The translations under genes and the position numbers were made by a program. A stretch of 64,000 nt of DNA from Eonycteris spelaea (Eukaryota; Chordata; Mammalia; Chiroptera; Pteropodidae), in contig PUFA01000556.1 of assembly GCA_003508835.1 (NCBI GenBank), forward strand, positions 1-64,000. Direction: 5' to 3'. Shown in pieces: positions 13,471-26,679 of the stretch (positions are counted from its first letter, which is position 1; each line of letters starts with the position of its first letter). Below the pieces are notes generated by a model. That model was not told where the DNA came from and did not search any database. It was given only the letters and a program-made list of their open reading frames with translations.

Positions 13471-14389
13471 AAAAAGGTATCATGAAAATATATGTATGAA
13501 AAAGAAAGTCCATGTATGCCCCACAATTCAGAACACCACTATTATTAATAAAATGTTAAATAACTTTATATTCTATACTCCTGCCTGGTGTCTGGACCCC
13601 CATTGGTACGGATTCTCATTACTCTTTCCCTCAATATGCTTCCTTTGTAATATGGTATAAAATGTGGTCTCTCATTCTCATGAAGTCACAGCAAACTGTA
13701 TAAGTAAATCCTATGCAATAGAGATAGAAGACTTTTTTCAGTTTATAGCTCCTTTTAATCATCTACTTAATATTCAACAGCCTGAGTTATTTTTAGAAGG
13801 CTGTTACTACCTGTCTTCAGAACACTATTTTATCATTTAAAGGCAGTAGACAAGAGAAAACAGAACAATGGTAGGTTCAACGACTCTATTTTCCCCAAAA
13901 TACATTCTTCATTATTTGGAATGTTTACTAAGTTCAGTGAATAAGTGAATTGTCAAATAAATAGATATTCATTACACAGATGGCAATCTATCCCTTTTAT
14001 AATAAAAGTTGATGGAAATATATCTGAAGAAAATTAGCATTTTCATACTATCGGCCTTCTAAAATGCACAAGTGAATACAATGATAAAGATATGTTCTAT
14101 ACTCTAAGCAACCAAAAAAAGATAATTTCAATTTTGTGTCCTTATCTTAAATATCCATTACTCAAGCTTGATCCACTTGGTGCCTAAATTTACAAATCTT
14201 TAATTAATGTGTTCTTTAGTACATTTTTATATAATCAAAAGAGAATGGGTTTGATGTCAGAGAATTGCTATCTCTGCACTGACTAGACCTTTTATCCAAT
14301 TTCTATCAGGTTCAGTTTCAGGTTCAGATCTTATTATTATAACTTCAAACCCTATAAAAATATAATGGACATTTTTCTTTAAAAATTTA
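13471..14389. other. unassigned DNA, possible second MIR
   Basis: Mostly unassigned. About 14237-14320 carries a weak sense MIR-like block ('gagaatgggtttgatgtcag'). Confidence 0.4.
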
Positions 14390-14429
14390 TTTTACTTTTT
14401 TTTTACATTTCTTTTTCTGAACACTTAAT

Positions 14430-16618
14430 CATTAGAGTATAGAGAATGGTAAAAAATTTTTAACATTAATTTTGTATCCAGAAACTTTACTGTATTTGCT
14501 TAGTTTCTAGTAGTGTTCTTGTAAAGTCTTTAGAATTTTCTATATAGGGAATCATGTCATCCACAAATAGTGACAGTTTGATGTCTTTATTTCCTATTGA
14601 GATGCCTTTTATATCTTCTCTTCCTCATTGCACTCTTCAAGGACCTTCAATGTTATATTGCATAACAGTGGTGATATTGGACAGCCTTGCCTTGTTCCTG
14701 ATGTTAGAGGGGAAGGTTTTAGTTTTTCACTATTCAGTATTGATGTGGCTGAAGATTTGTTGTATATGACCTTTATTAGGTTAAGGTTCTTTCCTTCTAT
14801 ACTGATTTTGTTAAGTGTATTGATCACAAATGGATGCTGTATTTTGTCGAAAGCTTTTTCTGCGTCTACTGATATGATTATATGATTCTTAATTTTTAAT
14901 TTTATATGTATATCACATTAATTGATTCACATGTGTTGAAACATCCCTGTGCCCCTGGGATGAAGCCCACTGATCATGGTGTATAATCTTTTTAATATGT
15001 TGCTGTATTTGGTTTGCTAGTATCTTATTTAGGATTTTTGCATCTGTGTTCATGAGAGATATTGGTCTGTAGTTTCTTTTTGTGTTATCTTTACCAGGTT
15101 TTGGTATCAGGTAATATTGGCCTCATAAAAGAGTTAGGAAAGTATTGCCTCCTCTTGATTTTTTGGAAGAGTTTGAGGAGAATAGTATTAAATCTTCTTG
15201 AATGTTTGGTAGAATTCACTGGTGAAGCCATCTGGTCCTGGACTTTTACTTTTTGGTAGGTTTTTGATGATTGTTTTAATTTCCATACTGCTGATTGGTC
15301 TATTTAGATTTTCCAGTTCTTGATTCAGTCTAGGAAGGTTTTATTTTCTAAGTACTGGTCCATTTCTTCTAGGTTATTATATTTGGTGTTATATAATTTT
15401 TAAGTATTCTTGTATGATCCTTTGTATTTCTGTGTGTCTGTTGTAATTTCCTCTTTCATCCTGATTTTGTTTATTTGTGTCCTTTCTCTTTTTTCTTTAG
15501 TGAGTCTAGCCAGGGGTTTGTCAATTTTATTAACCTTCTCAAAGAACCTTCTCTTTGTTGTATTTATTTTTTCTTTTTTTGTTGTTGTTGTTTTCAATTT
15601 CATTTATTTTGCTGTAATTTTGATTATTTCTTTCCTTCTGTGAATTTAGGCTCATTTGTTTCTCCTTTTCTAGTTTTTAAGATGAAGCATTAGGTTGTTT
15701 ATTTGGGCTCATTCTTGTTTCTGAGATAAATCTGTAGTAATATAAATTTTCCTCTTATTACTGCTTTTGCTATATCCCAGAAGTTTTGACATGTTGTACT
15801 ACCATTGTCATTTGTTTCTACGTATCTCTTGATTTCTTTTTTTATTTATTCTCTGACCCCATTATTGTTCACTAGTATGTTGTTTAATCTTCACATATTC
15901 GTGGTTCTTCCCACTTTCTTTTTACAGTTGATCTTCAGCTTCAGAGCGTTATGATCAGAGAATATGTTTGATATGATTTCAATCTTCTTATATTTGTTGA
16001 GGCTATCTCTGTTTCTCAGTATGTAGTCATTCCTTGAGAATGTTCTATGTGTGCCAAAAAAGAATGTAGAAGCAGCTGTTTTGGGATGAAAGTTTCTGTA
16101 AATGTCAATTATGTAGTCACTCTAATGTTCTTCTAAGGATGTTATTTTGATATTGATTTTCTGTTTGGATGATCTGTCCATATCCAAAACTGAGGTATTT
16201 AGGTCCCCTACCATGATAGCATTTTAGTCTGTTTCTCCCTTTAGTTCTGTTGTAATTGCTTTATATATTTTGAGGATTCCTGATTGGGAGCATAGATATT
16301 AATAACATGTCTTCTCGGTGCATGATTTCCTTTATCATTATGAAGTGTCTCATCTTTTTTTTTTTTTTTTTATTTGAAGTATTCCATCTGATGTTAGTAC
16401 CACTACTGCCACTTTTCTCTGAATGCCATTTGCTGAAATATCATTTTCTACCCTTTCACTTTGAGTCTATTTTGTCTTTGGAAGTGATATGTGTGTCCTG
16501 GAGGCAGCATATGGTTGGCTTTGTTTTTGATCCAATCTGAACTCTGTCCTTTTTTATTAGTGATTCAGTCCATTTACATTTAGGGTGATTATTGAAATAT
16601 GAAGTTTCCTATAGCCAT
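14430..16618 (-). pseudogene. L1 ORF2 fossil (endonuclease to RT)
   Basis: Broken L1 ORF2 on the minus strand. It starts near 16618 with a decayed endonuclease N-terminus, passes through the endonuclease and the linker, and enters the reverse transcriptase. The RT active-site box reads KLSLFVDDMI at about 14551-14580, with both catalytic aspartates present and Val in place of the usual Ala of FADD. A Gly-Thr-Arg-Gln-Gly-Cys-Pro-type segment (RT motif B region) is visible just upstream, in the open frame at 14609-14827. Stops and frameshifts prevent any full-length product, and everything after the active-site region is absent. Confidence 0.85.
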
Positions 16619-16772
16619 TTTTTCTTTTGTTTTCTGGTAGCTCAGTGTTTCCATTGCTTCTTTATCCTTGGTGTCTGTAATTTTTTTGCTGTTGTTGTTG
16701 TTGTTTGTGTTCTGTTCATTTTCCCTCTGGTCCTTCTTGTTTTATTGTTATATACTTCAGTTCTGACTCGTT

Positions 16773-17098
16773 GGTATGTGAATACCATTACAAATATGTA
16801 GAGGATAGTTATCTATATATATATCTATATAGATAGATATATATACTATCTATATAGATATATATATCTATTATATATCTATCTATGGTATGTGAATACC
16901 ATTACAAATATGTAGAGGATAGTTATCTATATATCTATCTTATATCTATCTATATATATATCTATCTATATATATCTATCTATATTATATATATATATTA
17001 TATATATTAGTCTATTTTCTATTAGTCTATTAGTCTATAGATAGATATAGATAGATAGATATCTATCTATATCTATCTATCTATATATATATTAGTCT
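16773..17098. repeat. (TATC)n microsatellite with a 114-bp duplication, in the L1 inter-ORF spacer
   Basis: Runs of TATC/TATA and their complements form a long tandem and partly inverted array. The leading unit, about 48 bp and beginning 'ggtatgtgaataccattaca', occurs at 16773 and again at 16887. The array lies between ORF1 and ORF2 of the antisense L1. The other L1 copy has a different microsatellite at the same place (33465-33575). Confidence 0.9.
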
Positions 17099-17330
17099 AT
17101 TTTCTTCTATTCCTCTTTATGAATTGGATGTTTGAACCCTTCCCTTTATTTTCATTGTTGCCTCAATGTATGTTTGCTGAATGTTCATTACTATTTGAAA
17201 TACACAAATCTCTTCTTATTGTTTAAGCTTATAAGACCTGTTCTTAGAAAGGGTTGCACTCCTGTGCTTCTATCTGCCTGCTAGTCACTCATAATTATGT
17301 GTTTTTGTTTCTGTTTTTGTGGTTTTTTCA

Positions 17331-18275
17331 TCATTTTGTTTTAGATGAACTAACCTCTTTCAGTATTTCCTGTAGTACAGGCCTCGTAGTGGAGAATTCC
17401 CTCAATTTTTGTATGTCTAGATAGGTCTTTATTTCTGTTTAGTATCTAAAGAAGAGCTCTGTGGTTACATTATTCTTAGCTAGTAGTTCCTTTCATTTAA
17501 TAGTTTGAATATTTGATTCTATTCTTTTCTGGCTTATAAGGTTTTGTGCTGAGAAGTCTGACCAATAATCTAATAAATTTTCCTTTATAGATTACCATCT
17601 TCTTTTCCCTGGCTGCCCTGAGAATTCTGTCTTTGTCATTGATTTTTGATAATTTTAATACAATTGTATTGGAGAAGGCCTTTTTGGGGTGAGATAATTG
17701 GGTGTTCTGTTGACTTCTTGAGTTCCAAGCTCCAGCTTATTCTTTAGATTTGGGAAATTCTCTTTAACTATGTGTCTGAGAATGCTTTCTATTCCCAGCT
17801 CCTTTTCCTCTCCTTTGAGAATGCCCTTTATTCTTATGTTTCCTCTCCTGATGGTATCAGGAGTTCCTGTATTTCTTTTTCATTCTTTTTCATTCTTTGG
17901 TTTTTCTCCTCTTCCTTCTGATTTATTTCTAGATTCTGTCTTTGATATCACTGATCCTTTCCTCCATTTGATCGACTCTATTTTCCAAGCTTGCTATTTC
18001 ATTTTTCATCTCTTCGTTGTATTCTTCATTTCCAGAAGTTCTATTGGTTCTTTTTGAGGGTTTCAATCTCCTTGCTAAAAAACTCATCCTGCTGATCTAT
18101 TTGTTTTTGCAATTCTTGAGAATGTTGATATGAATTATTTTGGATCTCATTGAGTTTTTTTTTAGAAGTACCATCCTGAATTCTCTGTCATTTAAGTTGC
18201 ATATTTCTATGTCTTTAATCTTATTTTCTGGATATTTTTCTCTTTCCGAGCTGCCTTGTTACCTTGGTTGTTCAT
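17331..18275 (-). pseudogene. L1 ORF1 fossil
   Basis: ORF1 of the antisense L1, about 314 codons, near the usual mammalian ORF1p length of about 340. The predicted start is the ATG at 18275-18273. In pieces it shows the Lys/Glu-rich coiled-coil region, the 'NIRIKGILKGEEKELGIE' stretch at the start of the RNA-recognition domain, the 'ENFPNLK' segment and the C-terminal 'REFSTTRPVLQEILKEV' block, then a TGA at 17333-17331. It has several stops and frameshifts and is not translatable. Confidence 0.85.
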
Positions 18276-19045
18276 GGTGTTTAATGGACTATTTCTCCAA
18301 CTTGGCATTAATGGAAGTGTATTCTGCATTTTTTCCAGAAATATTAATTATGTAAAGGTCTTTCTTTAGGCTGCTGCAAAGAAATCACTTCTTTTGGGTC
18401 GAGTAGGTAGCGTCTCGGCCTCTTAGTTCCTTGCTTTATATACAGCCTTAATACTGCCTTTTTTTCTTTGTAGATGTTTAATCATGCTCACTACCCTCAG
18501 TCTCAGTCCCTGTCCATGTTAGCGACAGTTTTGGTAGCCTTTACTCATATACCCCTGCAGCTCTGTGGTGTTCAGTCCTGGAGGATATGGAGTGTGGGGT
18601 TTCTGGGTTGGAGTATGGGAGCTGCAGCTCAGCCTTGTGTTTTGCAACCGCAGCTGGTAATAATCAACTATTGCTTCTCTGCTGTCCCCACTTCTATGCC
18701 GTCCCCACTTCTGTAATTTCTGCCCTGTTCTCTGGTCACTGCCATTGTGTGAGCTCACTGCTCTCTTAGGCAGGGTTGTTTAGGGAACCTCCCATTCCTC
18801 CTTCCCTCATCTTCCTCTTGTAGGGAGCTCCCACTGTGAGAGGTAGCTTCTTTGTTTCTCCTAGTCTACTGCCCGACTCCCAGGGTTTCTGACCTGTGGT
18901 AGCTCTTATGCACAGATCCCACGTTCAGTGCTGGTGTGCAGGTTGTGAGTTTTTTGTTGATTTTTAGATGTTCAGCTTATTGTTTCAAAGGGAAAGATCT
19001 GAGGACATCTCTCACTCCACCATGTTTCCGACATCCCTCTCCCTA

Positions 19046-20467
19046 GAAATTTTAATCTATGAATTTCCATTTAATTATAGGGTAGCAGCCATATCTATGT
19101 TTTTTGTATAGATACATGGTACTGGATGTCATTTAATAAATCAGGTTTTCACACTAAGTAGTATTATGAGGAATTGGAAAGTTGTTCAAAATATATTTAG
19201 TAACTACTATATGAATTTTGCATGAAAGAAGGCTATATAATGCTATATGTTTAATAAACATCACTCTGGATAGGTTATTAGAACTGTGAAAATGAGTAAA
19301 ATTTTTTTTTAAACTACAAAAAAAAGAAAAAAAATTAATCACTGTCAAAACTAATAACAACTAAGGGCAGAATTCTAGAGAGCTAAGCATGCCAGAAGTT
19401 TAAGCATGCATTAGGTAAGGATTCGGGCTCTTTAGCAAACCAAAAAATCATGTTCTTCCCTGCTTCAGGCTCTTAAACTACTTATCTACAAATATATAGT
19501 CCGAGGTTTAGCCTGTCCCATCTCATTAAGATTCCCTACTACTACATAGAATAAAGGATTGGAGAAAAGACAAAGTCACATTAATGAGAAGAGCTCTGAG
19601 AAAAACTATTGGCTGTGCTTTCCTATGTTCTTAGAAAGCTGAGAATGTTGCTTGTTATAGATAGGGGCATATATCCTTTGCCACCAGATCATTTACTAAG
19701 ATCTGATATATACCAAGTTACCATATATGTATGGCAATCAGGTTTTTTCAAAAGATCATGTATTATTCCCAATTGCTGAATAGGAAGAGAAATAAAACAG
19801 TGGCAGATTAATATTCCATACTCCTATGCTACACAGTTTTCCTGAGGTATATTACAAGCCCACTTTGGTATATTTTTAGGAAACTGATGCCATAATTCTG
19901 GCTATAATGCAACAGTAGATTATAAAACTATTTTGAATTTTTTTAAAAAATCCTTGGAGAAGATAAGGCTCCTGCATAGAGGCTACCTAACCTCAAATTT
20001 GGTGGATTGTCATATTGTTTTATTTATCTCTTATTCTAGGTCTTGAATGAAGAAAATAGTGGAGTAATAGATTCAAATTATTTTCTAACTTTCTTGTTAA
20101 TACTTAAAAAGCACTTAATTGCTCCACAGTATGTTTTAAAATGTTTTTAATAGCCCCTAATTTCTGTAGAAGTATTTTAAGAGCCCAGAAGGTGTGGGTA
20201 GCACATAATGTTATGACCAAGTTAGTAGAGTTGTGGGAACTCTCTCAATCAACTAAAGCAGATATCTTGTTAATTTATGTAAATAATAAAATAATAAATC
20301 TAAAATATTTATTTTATTAAAAACAAAATAATAAAAATTAGTTTGAACATTACTGTTCTATCATCACGTACAAATGGCATGTTGCGGAAAACTTACTAGA
20401 AGCCAGGGTTATAAAATCAATTACTATTATTCCAAAATAATCAAACTATTTTTATTAGGCTCCTTTA
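19046..20467. other. unassigned AT-rich DNA
   Basis: No gene or named repeat recognised. Confidence 0.5.
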
Positions 20468-20480
20468 AAATCAGAGCAAT

Positions 20481-23400
20481 GTTGGCTACCACTCAAGATG
20501 GTGCTCTCTTCCTCCCATGACCACCCTCAAAATTACAACTAAAGTATAGAACAGCCATCGTTGAGAATCACCTCGAGTCTAGTTGAACAAAAGTCCTATA
20601 ACAGAAGATATACAGGAAAAGCCACCCCAAGACTGGTAGGAGGGGTAGAGATGTGGAACTGGCTGGTCCTACACTCATGTGTGGTGTTTAAAATTGGGAA
20701 GGATATCTCAGTTGAGTTGGTCCCCCCTGAGGAGTGAGGGTTCCCAGGCCCACACCACACTCCTCAGTCAGCGTTCCAGTGCAGGCAACAATAGTTCCCA
20801 CACCTCTGACTGTGAAAATCATTGAAAATTGTAGCTGAGTGAGATGAAGGGCTGCTGGAGTGCAAGATGTTCCTCTTAAATGGCTCGTGCATCGATTTAC
20901 TCACTCACAGACTCACTTACTCTGAGATCCAGCACTGTAACAGCAGCTTGAAAGGTGTGAGGGACGTACAAGGAAGAATTGAATTGTCTGTCATCAGGGT
21001 GTGGGCTATAGAGACAGCTTTCTCCCAGAGAGAAGTGCTGACAAAAGCCATTGTTCCTTTCTTGAACCCTTCCATCATGCAGCCTGCACACAGGTGGGAG
21101 ATATATATATCTTCATCAACCTAGCTAACACCATTTTTCCCTGTCTTGGTGATTCCCGGAGACTCCAACAGACCCAACATTCAGGCCCACCCAAGCTACT
21201 TCCAGTGGCTTTTCCTTGCAAACAGCATATCTTGGCTCATGCTGTGGACTTTCCTAAAATCTCTCAAAGGTTCACAAACCCCACAAAATAAGCATCTGGC
21301 CTCTGCAAGCTCTGAATATCTTGCTAAGCAACACCAGATGAGTAGTAGTGACAGCAAGCCTCAGTTCACAGCTTAGCCTCTCCCAGGCACCTCCAAGTCC
21401 AGCACAAGTGGCAATCATCTGCAGATCACTTTGGAGCTCACACCAAGTGACTCTAGACAGGGGACAGGCAGAGGCTGACCCTAAGCCCCAGAAACAACAC
21501 ACCCAGTGGCCAGCTTCAGACCACACACAGAGCACCTCCTAATCACCTCCACAAACAACAACCCAAAAGTCAGAATTGACACTCACTAGAGCCTCACTAA
21601 CATAAATCCTGATCTGCAGGGTCAGTCCCTGAATAACAACTCCTCCACTGTAGTCTAAGCCAGTCATCTTAAATAATCATCCTAAGGATCAATCATTGCC
21701 ATTAATATATTGACAGCAATCAAAGGTCAACTACAATAGTAGGAAACACACAATTCACACAAGGGACAAACCTGAAGCACCCCACTCAAGTAACCAGGGA
21801 GACTGTGCCATTGAGCCCCACAGGACACCTACTACATAAGGCCACTCAACCAAGACCAGTAGACATAGCAGCTCTACCTGATACATGGAAAACAAACACA
21901 GGGAGGCAGCCAAAATAAGGAGACAAAGAAATGTCCCAAATAAAAGAACAAAACAGAGCTCCAGAAAAAGAACTAAAAAAAGTGGAGACAAGCAATCTAC
22001 CAGATACAGAGTTCAAAAACACTGGTTATAAAGATACCCAATGATCTTTCTTCAATAAAGAGGTAAGAAACATAAAAATGGTGATAGAAAAAAAACAGAA
22101 ATAAAGAACACAATAACTGAAATGAAGAACACATTAGGAGAATCAGCAGTAGATTAGATGAAGCAGAAGATCAAATCAGTGATTTGGAAGACAAGGTTGC
22201 AGAAAACACCCAGTCTGAACAGAAAAAATAAAAATGAAAATAAATAAGAATAGTTTAGGGGCTTCGGGGATAGCATCAAGCATAACAACATTTACATCAT
22301 AAGAATACCAGAAGGAGAGAGAGAGAGGAAGGAATTGAAAACCTATGTGAAGAATTAATGACAGAAACTTTTCCTATCTGCTGAAAGAAATAGACATACA
22401 AGCCAAGGAAGTTCATCGACTCCCAAAAGAAATAAATCCAACAAGGCCCAAACCAAGACACATCATAATTAAAATATCAAAGGTTAAAGACAAAAAGAGA
22501 ATCTTAAAAGTACCAAGAAAAAAGCAATTAGTTATCTACAAAGGAGCTCCCATAAGACCGTCAGATGATTTCTCAAAAGAAACTTTGCAGGCCAGAAGGA
22601 ATTGGCAGGAAATATTCAAAGTGATATAAAGCAAGTATCTACAACCAAGATTACTCTGCCCAGCAGAGCTATCATTTAGAATCGAAGGACAGATAAAGAG
22701 CTTCCCGGACAAGAAAAAGGTAAAGGATTTCATCACCACCAACCCAGTATTACAAGAAGTGTTCAAAGGATCTCTTAAAGACAGAAAAAAGAGGAAGGAG
22801 GGGGGAGGGGAGGAAGAGAAGGTAAATAAGAAGCAATGATCAAAAATATGAATAATAAAATGGCAATAACTACATATCTATCAACAATTTAAATGTAAAT
22901 GGATTAAGTGCTACAGTAAAAAAAAATTGGGTGGCTGAATGGATAAGAAAACAAGACCCTTACATACACTGCCTATAAGAGTTTTTACTTGGGATCAAAA
23001 GACACACACAGACTGAAAGTAAATGGATGGAAAAAGATATTTCATGAAAATGGAGACAAACAAACAACAACAACAAACAACAACAACAAAACTAGGTTAG
23101 CAATACTTATACCAGACAAAGTAGACTTTAAAACAAAGGCAAAGAAAGATCCAGTAATTTCACTTCTGGGTATTTATCTGAAGAAATCCAAAACACTACT
23201 CTGAAAGAACATGTGTATCCATATGTTCATTGGAGCATTATTGACAATAGCCAAGATATGAAAGCAACCTAAGTGTCTATCAATAGATGAATGGAAAGGA
23301 AGATGTGGTACATATATAAAATGGAATACTATCCAACTATAAAAAAAAAAAATCTCGCTATTTGCAACAATATGGATGGACCAAAAGAGTATTATGCTAA

Positions 23401-23784
23401 GTGAAATAAGTTAGACATAGAAAGACAAATACCTTTATGATTGACCTTATATGTGGAATCTAACAAAATAAATGAACAAACAAAACAAAAAACAAACTCC
23501 TAGACACCGAGAAATTTTGATGTTTGCCAGGTGGGAAGAGGGTTGGAAAGATAGATGAAGAAGGGAGGGGAAAGAGGTACAAATGGTAGTTACAAATAGT
23601 CTTCGGATAAAGTACACATGGAGGAATATAGTCAATAATACTGTAATAAGTATATATGGTGTCAGATTAATACTGGATTTATGGGAGTGATCACTTTGTA
23701 AAATTATATAAATGTCTAATCACTATGTTGTAGACTGAAATAACATATGTCAACTGTAATTTGAACTCAATAAAATATTTTTTT
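20481..23784 (+). mobile_element. HAL1 (half-L1) retrotransposon, copy A
   Basis: A 3.3-kb L1-derived element that keeps an L1-type ORF1 and the L1 3' end but has no endonuclease or RT region between them. The 5' part (20481-22000) is a GC-richer leader. About 22000-22800 is a broken ORF1-like frame with coiled-coil and RNA-binding segments, recognisable by the 'RHIIIKISKVKDKKRILK' and 'LQARRNWQEIFK' type pieces. From 22950 on, an L1 ORF2 C-terminal remnant is fused directly to the tail. A 13-bp target duplication flanks it: AAATCAGAGCAAT at 20468-20480 and AAATCAAAGGAAT at 23785-23797 (11 of 13). HAL1 elements depend on L1 proteins in trans. Confidence 0.85.
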
Positions 23785-23797
23785 AAATCAAAGGAAT

Positions 23798-26160
23798 ATC
23801 TGTTCAATTAATTGACTTATTGAAAAAACACGGTAATGACTTTTGTTATATTACCCAACCTCAAGAAAATAATGTTTAACAAGGATATATTCAAGTTTCA
23901 TTGTTTTTCTTCATATAATATGGTAATGAACTACTGTGGTGGGAGGAAAAATGCAATAATCCTGCTAGTTTCTAAAAAGGAAAGTGAGCTAGAGCTTCAT
24001 GAAATGGCAATGGAGTGAGTTCTAAAGACTCACCCTTCACTTCCACAGGCTAACTTGGCCCTTCTGAGTTTGATTGCAATTCTGGAAGACAGTGGTCTCT
24101 TTACTGTAGAAATTTAAGTGGCTGTCCCCTATAATGGACAAAGTTCAAAAAAGTCACTTTGGAAAGTCTGATGAGTTAGATTCAATTGGCTTCAATTGTC
24201 CAAATAAATAGCTTACAACTTTTCCAATAAAAGCAAATCGACTGTAGTGTGATGCTTACTCTTAATAAGCTAAAATGTTAAATAAATTTCTATATTCCAG
24301 TCAGGATTAATTTAGTAAGGACCTGTCACAATGAAGTAGACAACAGCAGCTTCTAGTGATCAATGGGTCTTCTCAGTAAACCTAACAGCTCATGCAGGAG
24401 AATAAGCTCAATGAAAATTGTAGTAACAGAGGAATAACAATTGTCTCAAGAACTTGAAGAAAATTTACCTGGCATGTTCCAAATTTTTTTTTATGTTCTA
24501 TTTAGGATAACATTTGTTGAGAATATTGTTCTCAGATTCATTGGGGATGGATTTTATACTATATAAAGAAAATATCCAGGAGTTCATAAAAAAAAAACAG
24601 TTAAAAGCAACAGAATTCAAATCAATAAGACTACATTAAAAGGACTTAAACATTATGATTTCTGACTCCACAAATGTATCCATAAAGAAAGAATTTTAGG
24701 AAACTTTAAAACATCCACGTAAGATGGTTTTATTTTTATTTCTATGGCCTGATTTATTACATATTTTATTTTACATTATTATAAGGACTATATCAATGTA
24801 TAAAGTTTGACATGATTGCTAAGAATAATTTAAATATTACTACTATTATAGTTTTTTGTTAGCATAATGTATTTATTACTGATAAAAAGATGATATCTAT
24901 ATTGCATAGAATAATTATGTCACAACAAAATAGGACTATTTCTGCTAAAAACATTTCACAATCCATGTCCTGGAAGTAGAAGCAACAAAAACTGAGGTCA
25001 GCTCTTGGAAACCACGATATCTGAAATGTTGCTTCAGAATTCAAATCTAAATTCCCCAGTAGGAGGACCTTATTTGTTCTTAGTATTTGCATGTCTTAAC
25101 TTTGTTTTTAATATTTCAGGGAAAAGGTGCTGCTTTTTGTCAAAGGAGTAGTGTGAGAAACCTAGTGTATGTTCATGATCAAGGTACAGTCCCACTCCTT
25201 TGTTTGCAGATTACCTCTTATGGATAAAAGAATAAGCCAATTCCTTCATTAGGTGAGATAATAACACCTTAGATCCCTTTAGTGTTTACGAAACTTAACA
25301 CTGGCTTTACTAAGATTTTTAAAGTTAATCTCAAAAACTACATCATCGGAGATAAGGAATTAGTATTCCTGCAAAATAGACACATGCCAGGTTTACAGAT
25401 AGTATATTTGACCTTCCTATCTCTTTGTGTACCAAATACATAGATTCCATCTAGTACACATTACTGAACCTCAGTGATTTCATTGTTCAGCTCCCATTTT
25501 CTGCCTTCTGTATTCGTCCCTCTCCTAATTTAAAATCATCCTTTAACAACATCATTCCTAATTAGATGATTAGTGCTTGGAAAGGGCAGGAGATAAGTCA
25601 TTTGCATAATTTAATCATAAAAAGAAGTTAAAGATACAGATTTTGCTGTTCGTGTTTGTACAATTATCTTCTTCAGCCTGGGGGGCTGAAGAATATTAAT
25701 GTGATTAAACAGTATTTCAGCAAACAGGCAACTGCGTGTCCTCTATTAAAGCAAGGCTGGAGGCAAATGAAAAAATTAAATTTTAGAAGACAATCAATTT
25801 ATTTCTACATGACTGTAATAAATAACAGCCCATCTGCAGAAACTCAATTAAGCCATGGGAGGGTACATGTGTCACAAAACGCTAAATGGGACACACAAGG
25901 CTGAATTTTCCACAAAATAGAACTAGTAATAAATGTCCTACCAGCTGCCATATCAGCCTAGAAAGTCAACATAACAAGAATTTCCTAGAAATGAAGTGCA
26001 TACAGTGTCATTCACACTCAACCAGTTAATTTAGCATTAGTTGCAAAAATTCTGAAAACTGGTTCATTTTATTCTGATATTGCTGTATTTTTGTTGTTCT
26101 GAATGTATGTATACATATGTATTCACACATATTTGTTATGATACCACTTTCAGTAATGAT
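23798..26160. other. mostly unique DNA; possible conserved non-coding stretch at 25560-25900
   Basis: No gene or repeat family seen. The part at 25560-25900 is repeat-free and holds homeodomain-like TAATTA sites, a TTTGCAT octamer-like site and a perfect 10-bp-arm hairpin at 25669-25693. Any regulatory role is a guess. Confidence 0.4.
25669..25693. other. short perfect hairpin
   Basis: Inverted repeat with arms TTCTTCAGCC and GGCTGAAGAA (10 bp each) around a 5-base TGGGG loop. A stem this GC-rich stands out from the AT-rich surroundings. It is too short on its own to call a microRNA. Confidence 0.8.
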
Positions 26161-26161
26161 A

Positions 26162-26340
26162 AGATGTAACATTTACTGTGCTCTTATTATGTGCTCAGTA
26201 TGTCATGTGCATGATCTCAATCTTCTTTAATACCTCATGAGTTATATAAATAATATTATCCTCATTTTTAGTTGGAAAAACTGAGGTTTGGATGATCATA
26301 TATCTAGAAAGTTTTGGAATTAGACAAATGTGGCTATCTA
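26162..26340 (-). repeat. MIR SINE
   Basis: Reverse MIR in order: 'acatttactgtgctcttatt', 'atgtgctcagtatgtcatgt', 'attatcctcatttttagttg', 'aaaaactgaggtttgg'. Clear but diverged. Confidence 0.75.
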
Positions 26341-26679
26341 AGACAAAGCAGTAATTTCCTAGGCTTTCTATTGTTCAAGAGGAGCTGTCAATCAGAATCA
26401 GAAATAATATATCCCCTTAGGTGTAAGCAATAAATTTCTTTAAAATATGAACATTTCTCAGAAGTAAAATATATTTAATTATAATAAATCATAGTTATAC
26501 TGTGCAAATCAACAGACTGAAGAACATTTTGGTTCTTGCATTCATGTACATATATTAGGTACTATGAGTGATAAAACAACACTCATTCTGTTCCTGAAGT
26601 TGATGAATTCAGAAGCTAGTTTGGGGTAGGGAAAACATACAGCTTAAAACTTAAAAATTTATTAAAAAGTAGATATTGG

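Larger units (their letters stand above)
14390..19045 (-). mobile_element. antisense L1 with 5' end present and 3' end missing
   Basis: An L1 of the same family as the copy at 31487-37520, read on the minus strand. From its 5' end at about 19045 it has a 5' UTR (19045-18276), ORF1 (18275-17331), a long spacer with a microsatellite, and ORF2 down to about 14430. It lacks the last 1.7-1.8 kb, including the ORF2 C-terminus and 3' UTR. Ordinary L1 truncation removes the 5' end, so this is unusual. On the minus strand the copy ends in an A-rich run that corresponds to an internal A-run of the other copy (near 35815-35830). Confidence 0.88.

Noticed and set aside
16808..17098. CRISPR-like regular array
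   Set aside because: The repeats are simple TATC/TATA tandem units without unique spacers, in mammalian DNA.
25669..25693. microRNA precursor
   Set aside because: A 10-bp stem is far shorter than a pre-miRNA stem.
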